IMG/VR virus record: IMGVR_UViG_3300034095_000462
Span: 1-29,787 of that record
DNA: 29,787 nt
DNA from: a virus
Strand: one strand, 5' to 3'
The notes under the pieces are model-generated. The model worked only from the letters and a program-made list of their open reading frames with translations, had not been told where the DNA came from and did not search any database. Both the position numbers and the translations under genes were made by a program. Numbering within the stretch: the first letter of the stretch is position 1; the number at the start of each line of letters is the position of its first letter. Below, piece after piece: positions 7,405 through 13,977 of this stretch.

Positions 7405-7797
7405 TTATTTTAACCAGTTCATAACTCTTGCCTCTTCTGGATGTGTGTGTATCCAGTCATGACAGTTTCTGCAGACAGGTAACCATGTGCTTTGTATTAA
7501 ATAAAAAGCATCTCTATTGGCTCCTGCAAATGTGTGGTGTACATCACTTGCTTTTGTAGAACAACCAGCAACACTAACTTTACACATAGTATTCTCACTA
7601 AGGAATCTATAGCGGAGTTTTAAATACTCAGCATCTTGTTTCTTTCTCTTATCGGATACTGTAGGAATTACATTCTTATGTTCAGGGTCATCTGATTTGA
7701 CCTTGTTCCAACAGTATTGACAATACTTATTTCCTTCGTGATTCTTCCATATGATAGCTTCTTTGTTGCAACCACTGCAAACTTTAAGCTTTTTCAT
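7405..7797 (-). CDS. HNH endonuclease-like protein with zinc finger
   Basis: The 130-residue protein has an N-terminal zinc ribbon (CSGC at 7-10, CQYC at 26-29) and an HNH-like C-terminal half: SDVHHTF with His87-His88, then WLPVCRNCHDWIH with Cys109, Cys112, His113 and His117. HNH proteins cut or nick DNA using a metal ion. It could process replication or packaging intermediates, or be a free-standing homing-type nuclease. The placement beside the helicase favours a role in DNA metabolism. Confidence 0.8.
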   Translation of the reverse strand: MKKLKVCSGCNKEAIIWKNHEGNKYCQYCWNKVKSDDPEHKNVIPTVSDKRKKQDAEYLKLRYRFLSENTMCKVSVAGCSTKASDVHHTFAGANRDAFYLIQSTWLPVCRNCHDWIHTHPEEARVMNWLK

Positions 7798-7990
7798 CCA
7801 TTAGTTTTAATACTGTTTCAGTTATTGCTCTTACTCTATCTGGGAAACCTTCTTCAATACCATTCCATTTACCTTCAGCTAATAAGCCTTGTGCAACTGA
7901 AGCAATAACATATTCTTTTTTGGACATACCTGGTTGAAGAATGCCAGCATGTACAGTAGCAAATGCTGGCAAATTATCATTTTTTCTCAT
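7784..7990 (-). CDS. Small phage protein, unknown function
   Basis: The 68-residue product contains GMSKKEYVIASVAQGLLA and a C-terminal helix (RVRAITETVLKLMDEK). This layout resembles short phage proteins with LPAFPxxx...GxxxRDYFAxxAxxGLLA, known only as hypothetical. It overlaps the HNH gene by 14 bases. Confidence 0.65.
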   Translation of the reverse strand: MRKNDNLPAFATVHAGILQPGMSKKEYVIASVAQGLLAEGKWNGIEEGFPDRVRAITETVLKLMDEKA

Positions 7991-7999
7991 TGTTGGTTT

Positions 8000-8437
8000 T
8001 TATTTTTCCAAAGATAAGAAATTTTTAGGTAAGATACCTTCAAGCATAAACAACTCAACTAACTGATCCTTATGTATACACAAGTCTTTGAAAGTTAATG
8101 TGTTTTTGTAATTAGCATCCATATCTTCATAGCTATTTAATTCACTTATAAGTGAACTATTAGGAAATAGAGACAGTAATAATTTATCAGTTAACTGCTT
8201 TGTTACTCTGTGTTTGTAGTTATTAACAACTAACTGTGCACGGTTATAAACATTGAGAATGCGGGACTTCTTCTTACCGCACATACTATTAAGCTCATCT
8301 ACTGATAGAGAGTCTATACCATATAGAGCTCTTTTATACAAATAGTTTTGATAAGTACTATACTTATCTTGTTCAAAATCCTGATATTTCACAGGTTTTG
8401 CAATATAATCTTTGATGTCTTGTTTTAGCTTTTCCAT
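8000..8437 (-). CDS. Hypothetical helical protein
   Basis: The 145-residue product starts MEKLKQDIKDYIAKPVKY. An ATG four codons upstream is less likely, because the ATGATTATGGAAAA start region is shared with the gene at 8664. The middle is basic (GKKKSRILNVYNRAQLVV) and the protein looks all-helical. It sits between the HNH protein and the ssDNA-binding candidate, so a role in replication is possible but unproven. Confidence 0.65.
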   Translation of the reverse strand: MEKLKQDIKDYIAKPVKYQDFEQDKYSTYQNYLYKRALYGIDSLSVDELNSMCGKKKSRILNVYNRAQLVVNNYKHRVTKQLTDKLLLSLFPNSSLISELNSYEDMDANYKNTLTFKDLCIHKDQLVELFMLEGILPKNFLSLEK

Positions 8438-8472
8438 AATCATATACATTTTTAAATCATAAAATAATTTAC

Positions 8473-8664
8473 TTAAACAGATTCTTTCAAATCTTCTTCA
8501 CTTAACTCAGATATATCCAATAGAGAACCTAATAATGATGTACTAAGCATTGTTGCCGGACTTTCAGAATCAAAATCTTCTACATTAAAATTTTCTTCTA
8601 GTATCTCAATAGCTTTACTGATTAATTCTCTTAATTCAGCTTTGATTTGTTCTACATTTTCCAT
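8473..8664 (-). CDS. Small acidic helical protein
   Basis: The 63-residue product starts MENVEQIKAELRELISKAIE and is strongly acidic with a long amphipathic helix. Its leader (TTATTTTATGATTT then ATGATTATGGAAAA) is nearly the same as that of the next gene, suggesting a duplicated start region. No family is recognised. Confidence 0.6.
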   Translation of the reverse strand: MENVEQIKAELRELISKAIEILEENFNVEDFDSESPATMLSTSLLGSLLDISELSEEDLKESV

Positions 8665-8686
8665 AATCATATTTATTAAAAATCAT

Positions 8687-8713
8687 AAAATAAGAGCCTG
8701 CCGTAACAGGCTC
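8687..8713 (-). terminator. Intrinsic terminator after the ssDNA-binding candidate
   Basis: GAGCCTG (8694-8700) pairs with CAGGCTC (8707-8713) around a six-base loop, and the minus strand continues TTATTTTA. It is just past the stop of the gene 8725-9225 and would end or attenuate its transcript. Confidence 0.65.
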
Positions 8714-8724
8714 CTTGTTAATTA

Positions 8725-9225
8725 CTATAAGTTGAAACCTTCTGCTTCTGTGTCAAACTCAGCATTAGGTTGCATTGCTTTTGTTTTAGCTTTACTAGCT
8801 TCATTAGAAGCATAAGCAGCTTTTACTTCTGCTTTGTTATCATGACTAATCAAGATATCTTCAGCATTTGCTTTAGTAGTATACTTTGTTCTGCGGTGAA
8901 TAGGAAATCCACCTAATGTACAAGCTACATTTGTTTCACCAGCTTTCTTGATAGATTTACTTGGATCTTTTTTGTTAAAAGGATCTAATGATTCTTCAGC
9001 AACAATAGTTCCTGACAATTCTTGACCATCAAAGTAACCTGCTGATTGTAAGTCTTCTACAAGACCGTGAATAAGAGCAGAAAACTCTTTACGCTTCATG
9101 AATCCATTATCATCAATAACAACTCTGTTTTGTACTACACGTACATATCCAAAAATAGGGTTTGCTGATTGGTTAATTACCAATTTTGTTGCAGCATCAG
9201 CTACAACTTTAACTTTAGTGTCCAT
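8725..9225 (-). CDS. Putative single-stranded DNA-binding protein (crAss type)
   Basis: This 166-residue protein has a beta-rich core (GYVRVVQNRVVIDDNGF, EDLQSAGYFDGQELSGTIV, ESLDPFNKK, GGFPIHRRTKYTT) and a disordered acidic tail (FDTEAEGFNL). The order matches, from memory, the protein annotated as SSB in crAss-like phages. An acidic tail is typical of SSB proteins that recruit partners. It has its own terminator and leader, as expected for a highly expressed gene. The assignment needs a profile search. Confidence 0.55.
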   Translation of the reverse strand: MDTKVKVVADAATKLVINQSANPIFGYVRVVQNRVVIDDNGFMKRKEFSALIHGLVEDLQSAGYFDGQELSGTIVAEESLDPFNKKDPSKSIKKAGETNVACTLGGFPIHRRTKYTTKANAEDILISHDNKAEVKAAYASNEASKAKTKAMQPNAEFDTEAEGFNL

Positions 9226-9326
9226 CTCTTTAAGTTTTTGAGATTAATAAATAAATTGATTGTTGAGTAGAAATACTATATCACACAACTACTCATTGTG
9301 CAATAAGAAATAAATACAGGAAGTAT

Positions 9327-9593
9327 TTATATATCCAGATTATCTGTTAAATCAATGATATCATCAAACGGTATGCTGTCATCAGCTATATCATCAATTT
9401 CATCATTTGGGAGAAATTCAAAGTCATAAGACTTTTCTTTGGCATTATCAATACATGCGGATTCTGTGAAGGGATTTGCACAATATTCACCACCACCTAC
9501 AGATATTAAGTACTGAATATCAAGATCAGTCATGTTTAAATACTGATCAATACTAATGTTAATTACTTTTCCGTTGGGTAGCTGGTATAACAT
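9327..9593 (-). CDS. Small acidic protein with MLYQLPNGK N-terminus
   Basis: The 88-residue product begins MLYQLPNGKVINISIDQYL, continues with DLDIQYLISVGGGEY and ends in a very acidic tail (DDIIDLTDNLDI). Short proteins with this start are frequent in Bacteroidota phages and have no assigned function. The acidic tail resembles that of the neighbouring ssDNA-binding candidate. Confidence 0.65.
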   Translation of the reverse strand: MLYQLPNGKVINISIDQYLNMTDLDIQYLISVGGGEYCANPFTESACIDNAKEKSYDFEFLPNDEIDDIADDSIPFDDIIDLTDNLDI

Positions 9594-9681
9594 GTTTGAT
9601 TAATGTGTAGTAAATGTATTACATAAATAACAAATACTGTTCAAAATTAATTAAAAACATGCCACTATATAGCTAATAACA

Positions 9682-9738
9682 AAGAGAGAGCTATTAACTC
9701 TCTCTTATTATTATCTGGGAAAAGCGTCCACACAGGAC
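9682..9738 (-). terminator. Two hairpins after gene 9745-10158
   Basis: GTCC-ACACA-GGAC (9726-9738) lies directly after the stop codon. Further on, AAGAGAGAG (9682-9690) pairs perfectly with CTCTCTCTT (9698-9706), followed on the minus strand by TGTTATT. The second has the stronger stem and is the likelier terminator, though its U-tract is weak. Confidence 0.5.
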
Positions 9739-9744
9739 AAAATA

Positions 9745-10158
9745 TTATAAAATACTACTAACATCTAATACACTTTCCATAGGTAAATTAACTGTACCTT
9801 CTGGAAAGCCTATTGTATATGCATTGTAACTATGATATCCATTAAAGGATAACACAGTACCATATACAACTTCATCTATTGTATTATTAACAAGAATTTC
9901 TTTATCAGTAGTACTAAGCCAACCAGTTTTTTCTCTATCAATTTTGACTTTGGTACCTGCTTTAAGGGGTTCGGGAATTATTGTTCCTATAGAAAGATCA
10001 ATAATCTTCTTACACATGTTTTCACTTTCATAAGTAAGTAGAAAAAGCATTTCAATAAGTTTGTTTTTAACATATACATCATCAGATGTAATTAGTCTGT
10101 TGAACAACACTCTAAAAGTATTTATGTTATACTTTACATAACAATTTCTATCTTCCAT
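9745..10158 (-). CDS. Hypothetical protein
   Basis: The 137-residue product starts MEDRNCYVKYNINTFRVLF. The ATG three codons earlier is also possible. The N-terminal half is helical and the C-terminal half looks like a small beta barrel (GTKVKIDREKTGWLS, VYGTVLSFNGYHSYNAYTIG), of the kind seen in SH3-like domains. It overlaps the previous gene by 11 bases. No function is recognised. Confidence 0.6.
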   Translation of the reverse strand: MEDRNCYVKYNINTFRVLFNRLITSDDVYVKNKLIEMLFLLTYESENMCKKIIDLSIGTIIPEPLKAGTKVKIDREKTGWLSTTDKEILVNNTIDEVVYGTVLSFNGYHSYNAYTIGFPEGTVNLPMESVLDVSSIL

Positions 10159-10399
10159 AAAACACAAACATAAATAGTAAAATACTTACAGCAGCAATAA
10201 ATATCACTGTGCCTATTATGAATTCTTTTAAGAACTCTTTAAATTTCATGTCATCTATAATAGCTTCTAGATGTAGTTTCTCACGCTCAATGTTTTCTAA
10301 CTTTTCCCTTTTTAGTTCTAGCGGAGCATCACTACGTTCTACTGAATCACTATAGAATATTAGTGATTTTATCCTTTGGTCAATCTCTGTCTTTTCCAT
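10148..10399 (-). CDS. Coiled-coil protein with C-terminal membrane anchor
   Basis: This 83-residue protein has a charged coiled coil (about residues 20-55, LELKREKLENIEREKLHLEA) and one hydrophobic segment near the end (FIIGTVIFIAAVSILLFMF). This predicts a tail-anchored inner-membrane protein facing the cytoplasm. It resembles small phage membrane proteins of unknown role. Confidence 0.6.
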   Translation of the reverse strand: MEKTEIDQRIKSLIFYSDSVERSDAPLELKREKLENIEREKLHLEAIIDDMKFKEFLKEFIIGTVIFIAAVSILLFMFVFYGR

Positions 10400-10548
10400 T
10401 GTTTTTCTGTATTATAGTCTTCTTTACTCTTTTTACCAAACCATGAATGTATATAATTCATTGGTTTATAATCAAAGTCTTCATATCCCGGAAGACATGC
10501 TACAAACTTTGTTACTTCAATTGTTTCTTTTTTTCTTTTTGAAATCAT
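10369..10548 (-). CDS. 59-residue basic hypothetical protein
   Basis: The frame encodes MISKRKKETIEVTKFVACL, then GYEDFDYKPMNYIHSWFGKK and a basic tail (EKQWKRQRLTKG), and ends TAA. It overlaps the next gene by 31 bases and has the AAAAAGAAATAAT leader shared with other starts. It fills an otherwise empty gap. No family is recognised. Confidence 0.55.
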   Translation of the reverse strand: MISKRKKETIEVTKFVACLPGYEDFDYKPMNYIHSWFGKKSKEDYNTEKQWKRQRLTKG

Positions 10549-10559
10549 ATTATTTCTTT

Positions 10560-10835
10560 TTAAAAATTTGCTACTTGTTCTATTAATTCAGATACTTCAT
10601 CTTCTGTAAGATGACCTCTTACATCTCCTTGTGATACATCATTATCATAATGAATCTTGGATTCTTTCATGTCAGGAGACATGTAAATAACTGCTAATTC
10701 ATACAAACCTCTAGTACCACCATGTGAATAAGGTCCTTTAATTACTGACACACCAAAGTGGTTGTCAAATAGTAGCCATGCTGCTACACCATCCATGTCA
10801 TCTTCATGGAATTCTAAGTCTTTAAATGTTTTCAT
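10560..10835 (-). CDS. Hypothetical acidic protein
   Basis: The 91-residue product begins MKTFKDLEFHEDDMDGVAA, is rich in Asp, Glu and His, and looks alpha/beta. No domain is recognised. It lies directly downstream of the structured RNA at 10861-11016, which would form its 5' leader, so its expression may be controlled by that structure. Confidence 0.65.
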   Translation of the reverse strand: MKTFKDLEFHEDDMDGVAAWLLFDNHFGVSVIKGPYSHGGTRGLYELAVIYMSPDMKESKIHYDNDVSQGDVRGHLTEDEVSELIEQVANF

Positions 10836-10860
10836 AATTATATTTTTAAGATTAATAAAA

Positions 10861-11016
10861 TAATAAGTTGTTATTGGCTGTACTCAAGACCAATATACAT
10901 CACATCTTACCTATCAGGACATCCTGTGGCATTACCCAACTTTGCTACCTGCTTTTTATGCAGCACCCATATCCTATGGGTAGTGAGGAGACGCTCTGTG
11001 TGATTACAACTTATTA
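10861..11016 (-). ncRNA. Structured leader closed by an 11-bp stem
   Basis: TAATAAGTTGT (10861-10871) pairs perfectly with ACAACTTATTA (11006-11016), closing a 156-base gene-free segment. Inside, on the minus strand, lie AUCACA/UGUGAU, a seven-pair ACCCAUA-GGA-UAUGGGU hairpin, CUGC/GCAG, CAGG/CCUG and AUUGG/CCAAU. Together they form a multi-branch structure typical of a cis-regulatory RNA or a processed small RNA. It lies between the stop of 11020-11778 and the start of the gene at 10835. No known class is recognised. Confidence 0.55.
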
Positions 11017-11019
11017 AGA

Positions 11020-11778
11020 TTAAAAGGGTGATTCATCATATTTGTCACTTAACTGACTATCCCATTCTCTTCCTGCATAAGAAAAAATCTTATGATTCGG
11101 GAACACAGATTTTGCTGCTTCTACAGCAATAGAATCATCATACACACCATAGTCTCCGGACTTAGAGTATAGAATAACATTATTACCAATAACTTTAATC
11201 CAACCACCATAGATAGTATCCCAATTATATTCACGGAATATATTACTGATCATACTATGTGCATTACTTACAAACCTATATGGATCAAAACAGAACCTAT
11301 AAGCTTTAGTTTCTCTATGTTGTTGTATAATGAATTTAGCACCATTATCAATAAGCAAATCAGTAAAGTCTAACTTTTGTTTGTAGACTTTAACTGCAGT
11401 ATTGAACATCTTGTGTTCTAACTTAGCTATCTCATCACATTTCTGATGAAACCAGTTTTCATACTGTATATTATCAGCTTCATCAATTTCTTCTTTATCA
11501 TCTAACTCTATTTGTTTAGTAGATAAAGCTTTGACAGCTTCCATAACTTTCTCAGTCATCTTTGCTTGATGCTGATACATGCTAGGATTAACAGTAGCTA
11601 TGAATCTATCTGACTCAGCTGCTGTAATGTCATTGTTGTAAGCACCACCGGCAAATGACTTGAAGTCACTGCATGGTACTTTGAATTCTGGTAGTTTACT
11701 TGTAACTAACCATATGTATGTATTGTTATAACTTGTTACAGTATACATACCTTGTCTAGAGTTTAAATGAATTTTCAT
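11020..11778 (-). CDS. Hypothetical protein
   Basis: The 252-residue product has an N-terminal beta-rich part (MKIHLNSRQGMYTVTSYNN), a charged helical middle at about 75-125 with an acidic stretch (ELDDKEEIDEADN), and an aromatic-rich C-terminal part (REYNWDTIYGGWIKVIGNN). No catalytic motif is recognised. It stands alone between two structured RNA segments, each next to an almost identical leader type. Confidence 0.65.
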   Translation of the reverse strand: MKIHLNSRQGMYTVTSYNNTYIWLVTSKLPEFKVPCSDFKSFAGGAYNNDITAAESDRFIATVNPSMYQHQAKMTEKVMEAVKALSTKQIELDDKEEIDEADNIQYENWFHQKCDEIAKLEHKMFNTAVKVYKQKLDFTDLLIDNGAKFIIQQHRETKAYRFCFDPYRFVSNAHSMISNIFREYNWDTIYGGWIKVIGNNVILYSKSGDYGVYDDSIAVEAAKSVFPNHKIFSYAGREWDSQLSDKYDESPF

Positions 11779-11830
11779 AAGGTTTAATTTTTGAGATTAT
11801 TATTTAGATTAAGATTTTACAGAGTTTAAT
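11779..11830 (-). promoter_or_regulatory. Leader shared with gene 12052-12402
   Basis: Read on the minus strand, CTCTGTAAAATC, TAATCT, AATAATAATCTCAAAAA and TTATGAAAA follow one another before the start at 11778. The same blocks in the same order and near-identical spacing precede the start at 12402. The conserved stretch of about 50 bases probably holds a promoter and ribosome-binding region. Confidence 0.45.
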
Positions 11831-11843
11831 ATCCCTCTGCACT

Positions 11844-12047
11844 CAGTTGTAATAGGTAATAGTTCCTTACAATACCCTAAATTTACATTATGCATTACTG
11901 CAATACTTAGTCTTGTAAATTAGGTCTGACTATATTTCAGTGAAGATTGGCTCTTATTAAGCTTCTCCTTCCTATTACAACTGTCTACCCTTGGGAAGTA
12001 GAGATGGTGCATTAGTATTAGACTACCCTTATGCAGAGTAGTCTAAT
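11844..12047 (-). ncRNA. Structured RNA closed by a perfect 13-bp stem
   Basis: CAGTTGTAATAGG (11844-11856) pairs perfectly with CCTATTACAACTG (11971-11983). Inside, CCTAAATTTAC (11876-11886) pairs with GTAAATTAGG (11915-11924) with one bulge. A separate 10-pair hairpin, ATTAGACTAC (12017-12026) with GTAGTCTAAT (12038-12047), follows the stop of the gene 12052-12402. No gene fits here. The closing stem shares AGTTGTAAT with the structure at 10861-11016, so the two may be related. Confidence 0.5.
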
Positions 12048-12051
12048 ATAT

Positions 12052-12402
12052 TTAAAAGAGACTATTTAAATTCTCTATATTGTGTTCTTTCATCATTAAG
12101 CCAAAAGAATCATTTGCTGGATACTCATAGTTGATATAATATTTAGCTTTAAACTCTAATATGTTTAGAGCATCAGTAATATCTATCTTAATGTGTTCTG
12201 CAAATTCTTTTTGCTCAAGTGTAAATTGTAGCTTACCATCTTTAATAACATCAGCTAATAAAATGGGTCTTTGTACAAATCCATCTTTTCTACCTTCTAA
12301 ACCATTAATAAAGAATTCTTCTTTAGTAAAGTATGGGAAATAAACTCTTAGTCTAAGAGTACATTCTGTACAAACAATGTCTTGTGTGATGTGATTTTTC
12401 AT
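12052..12402 (-). CDS. Hypothetical protein with Cys pair
   Basis: The 116-residue product starts MKNHITQDIVCTECTLRLRV. The open frame continues to 12573, but the ATG at 12402 is preceded by the leader blocks that also precede the gene at 11778, and the upstream part is AT-rich leader. CTEC at 11-14 could be half of a zinc site. The rest looks alpha/beta and ends ENLNSLF. No family is recognised. Confidence 0.6.
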   Translation of the reverse strand: MKNHITQDIVCTECTLRLRVYFPYFTKEEFFINGLEGRKDGFVQRPILLADVIKDGKLQFTLEQKEFAEHIKIDITDALNILEFKAKYYINYEYPANDSFGLMMKEHNIENLNSLF

Positions 12403-12452
12403 AATTTTTAGTTTTGAAATTATTATTGAGATTATATATTTTACAAAGTTTC
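12403..12452 (-). promoter_or_regulatory. Leader shared with gene 11020-11778
   Basis: On the minus strand the blocks ACTTTGTAAAAT, ATAATCTC, AATAATAATTTCAAAA and TTATGAAAAA match those upstream of 11778 in order. It decides the start at 12402, since an upstream start at 12573 would put this conserved leader inside a coding region. Confidence 0.45.
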
Positions 12453-12573
12453 CGGAAGCATTTACTGTCCTAAAGCACATAACACTAATAACAATACTAT
12501 AAGTAATAGTAATACTGATTAATATATGTATAGACACACTTAATACTTTATATACAGGGAAATGCTTAGTCAT

Positions 12574-12895
12574 GTGTTAGCTATATAAATATTCATATAC
12601 AGCAAGTTACACATTTATGTATTCATGTGATAGGGTATAGATATGGTAGAAGTAGAACACCTTTTCTCACTTTATCACACATCTGCACACAATTTACAAA
12701 AATATAACTAGTTGATTACTAGATGTAAAGTGCCAAAGCTACACACGGTGGAGACAAGATATATATAACTTGTGAGTAGAATTAATCTTCCTACTACACA
12801 ACTTAAATAGTATTAATTAGTAGGTAGTACACGCTACTGAGTGTATTTATAATACTATTAAAGCTGAGTAAGCTTAATTTCATTATACACTTTCT
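12574..12895 (-). ncRNA. Gene-free, hairpin-rich segment
   Basis: No gene of convincing length lies here. Inverted repeats include TGTGATA (12626-12632) with TATCACA (12673-12679), ACAAG/CTTGT near 12755-12775, and AATAGTATTA (12806-12815) with TAATACTATT (12850-12859), whose loop holds a GTAG/CTAC stem. It could be a long structured leader of the gene at 12402 or a separate RNA starting near the motif at 12944. The strand is inferred from neighbours. Confidence 0.35.
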
Positions 12896-12898
12896 ACT

Positions 12899-12943
12899 AT
12901 TTATTTAATATAGAGCTTGTTAACAAGATTATATTAAATAAAT
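12899..12943. repeat. 45-base near-perfect palindrome
   Basis: ATTTATTTAATATA (12899-12912) is the exact reverse complement of 12930-12943, and between them CTTGTTAACAAG (12916-12927) is itself a perfect palindrome. Only GAG and AT (12913-12915 and 12928-12929) break the symmetry. It could be a cruciform, a dimeric-protein operator or an origin element. It has no U-tract, so it is not a terminator. Confidence 0.7.
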
Positions 12944-12958
12944 GGTTGATTGGAAGAG
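12944..12958 (-). promoter_or_regulatory. GGTTGAT motif, copy 1
   Basis: GGTTGAT followed by TGGAAGAGGG on the plus strand, directly next to the A-rich terminator tail of gene 13008-13439 and the palindrome 12899-12943. It is one of four such copies at the upstream edge of successive minus-strand units. Confidence 0.4.
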
Positions 12959-12961
12959 GGT

Positions 12962-12997
12962 AAAAAGAAAAATACTAGTGACCTAAGTCACTAGTAT
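12962..12997 (-). terminator. Strong terminator of gene 13008-13439
   Basis: ATACTAGTGAC (12972-12982) pairs with GTCACTAGTAT (12987-12997) around a four-base loop. On the minus strand it is followed by TTTTTCTTTTT. This is an 11-pair, U-tailed intrinsic terminator right after the stop codon. Confidence 0.85.
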
Positions 12998-13007
12998 CTA
13001 CTACTTA

Positions 13008-13439
13008 CTACATACTATCTAAGTTGTCTGTAGTTTCATCTGCAGTTTCTTCTGCAGATTCTTCTGCAAACTTAACCTCCACTGTTCTTTTCTTTGCAGA
13101 AACTGAACTTGTAAGTTTGTCTGCAAGACGGTCTGCAAACTTATCTGCTAATACTGCAGATGCTTCTGCAACAGCATTAAGTCTTGCTACATCTTTGTTA
13201 AAAGATCCTGTGTCTAAGGTGAAGTTACCATCCTTTTTAAGGATCATGTTAACTTCATCTTCCATGGAGATATAGTTTGTTATAAACTGAATCTCTCCAC
13301 TTGGACCTATACTTGGATATTTCACAAAATTCGGAGAATTTTTGTAAGCCTCAATTTCTTGAGTTGTTCCTACCACATTGTAAATGTGGAATACATTTCC
13401 TTTCTTGCTTCTTGGTGAAGCTGTGTAAACTGCTTTCAT
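13008..13439 (-). CDS. Hypothetical protein with Ala/Glu-rich C-terminus
   Basis: The 143-residue protein has an N-terminal globular part (MKAVYTASPRSKKGNVFHIY), a short helical part (ADKFADRLADKL), and an Ala/Glu/Thr-rich acidic tail (EESAEETADETTD). The tail resembles that of SSB-type proteins but no DNA-binding fold is recognised. It is a stand-alone unit: GGTTGAT motif at 13488, A-rich leader, gene, then a strong terminator. This design suggests high early expression. Confidence 0.7.
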   Translation of the reverse strand: MKAVYTASPRSKKGNVFHIYNVVGTTQEIEAYKNSPNFVKYPSIGPSGEIQFITNYISMEDEVNMILKKDGNFTLDTGSFNKDVARLNAVAEASAVLADKFADRLADKLTSSVSAKKRTVEVKFAEESAEETADETTDNLDSM

Positions 13440-13487
13440 GTTACTTGTTTTTAATTGTTAATAAAATTTATTTTATTATAAGTTAAG

Positions 13488-13503
13488 GGTTGATAAAAAG
13501 AGG
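13488..13503 (-). promoter_or_regulatory. GGTTGAT motif, copy 2
   Basis: On the plus strand AGTTAAG precedes GGTTGAT, and AAAAAGAGGGAAAAG follows. It lies about 50 bases upstream of the start at 13439, a plausible promoter distance. The preceding TTATTTTATTATA is shared with the copy at 13978. Confidence 0.5.
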
Positions 13504-13506
13504 GAA

Positions 13507-13535
13507 AAGAAAAAAAAGAACTTGGCCAAAGTTCT
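13507..13535 (-). terminator. Terminator of a non-coding unit
   Basis: AGAACTT (13517-13523) pairs with AAGTTCT (13529-13535) around a five-base loop. On the minus strand it is followed by a T-run of about seven (13517-13511) and more T-rich bases. No gene lies upstream of it within its unit, so it should end a non-coding transcript. Confidence 0.75.
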
Positions 13536-13677
13536 TTCTTGCAATCATGATATGTTCACTGTGATTGCCTCAATGGTAGTCCTGCTTTGAAAGCCTGTAC
13601 CTGCTATGAAAGCCTGTAATAATCAGAATGTGCTGTGACTACTTGGCTTATCTGATAATATATCAATACAAGTTAAT
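13536..13677 (-). ncRNA. Candidate small RNA between motif and terminator
   Basis: This unit has the same flanks as its coding neighbours (GGTTGAT motif at 13678-13684, terminator at 13517-13535) but contains no gene of any useful length. GCAATCA and TGATTGC form a seven-pair stem near 13542-13569. Two tandem 19-base copies occupy 13581-13618. The transcript would be about 150 bases long. Function is unknown; a regulatory or decoy RNA is possible. Confidence 0.5.
13581..13618. repeat. Tandem 19-base direct repeat
   Basis: CCTGCTTTGAAAGCCTGTA (13581-13599) is followed at once by CCTGCTATGAAAGCCTGTA (13600-13618), with one mismatch. It lies in the middle of the candidate small RNA. With only two copies and no spacer it is not a CRISPR array. 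Confidence 0.8.
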
Positions 13678-13693
13678 GGTTGATTAGAGGAGG
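13678..13693 (-). promoter_or_regulatory. GGTTGAT motif, copy 3
   Basis: AGTTAAT precedes GGTTGAT on the plus strand and TAGAGGAGGGAAAAG follows, very like copy 2. It marks the upstream edge of the non-coding unit 13536-13677 and lies right beyond the terminator of gene 13715-13951. Confidence 0.5.
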
Positions 13694-13694
13694 G

Positions 13695-13724
13695 AAAAGA
13701 AAAGCAAAACCAGCCTAAGCTGGT
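13695..13724 (-). terminator. Terminator overlapping the stop of 13715-13951
   Basis: ACCAGC (13709-13714) pairs with GCTGGT (13719-13724) around CTAA, which contains the TAG stop codon. On the minus strand TTTTGCTTTTC follows. It is compact and convincing. Confidence 0.75.
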
Positions 13725-13951
13725 CTTGCTGAACTAATATAGATGGCTTCATAGCCAGCTTTATTAGTGTACAATCTGCCGTTAAGGTACATCAAGTCAC
13801 CAGACTTGGTACCTGCAGGTAGATTGGATACAAATGTTCTGGGTAAGAACTTGTCACTATTGACAAGTTTGAGAACAAACATTTTATCAAATTTCTTTGA
13901 AGACAAAACTTTCACTAAGAAAGTTTGAGTCGAGATGAATTTAGATTCCAT
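13715..13951 (-). CDS. Small beta-rich protein, possibly OB-fold
   Basis: The 78-residue product starts MESKFISTQTFLVKVLSSKK. The frame is open to 13987, but the extra residues cover the GGTTGAT motif found at the head of the neighbouring units, so the ATG at 13951 is preferred. Alternating hydrophobic strands (MFVLKLVNSDKFLP, GDLMYLNGRLYTN, EAIYISSARP) suggest a small barrel such as an OB fold. That would suit nucleic-acid binding, but this is inference. It is the first minus-strand gene after the divergent switch, hence probably among the earliest expressed. Confidence 0.65.
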   Translation of the reverse strand: MESKFISTQTFLVKVLSSKKFDKMFVLKLVNSDKFLPRTFVSNLPAGTKSGDLMYLNGRLYTNKAGYEAIYISSARPA

Positions 13952-13977
13952 AATAAATAATTTTATTATGTATGTAG

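Noticed and set aside
12052-12573. 173-residue form of the gene starting at 12402
   Set aside because: The extra 57 residues cover a leader shared with the gene at 11778, so the shorter form is preferred.
13024-13275. Plus-strand Ser/Ala-rich frame
   Set aside because: It is the reverse of the repetitive Ala/Glu-rich tail of gene 13008-13439.
13581-13618. CRISPR array
   Set aside because: Only two copies exist, directly adjacent, with no spacers and no cas genes nearby.
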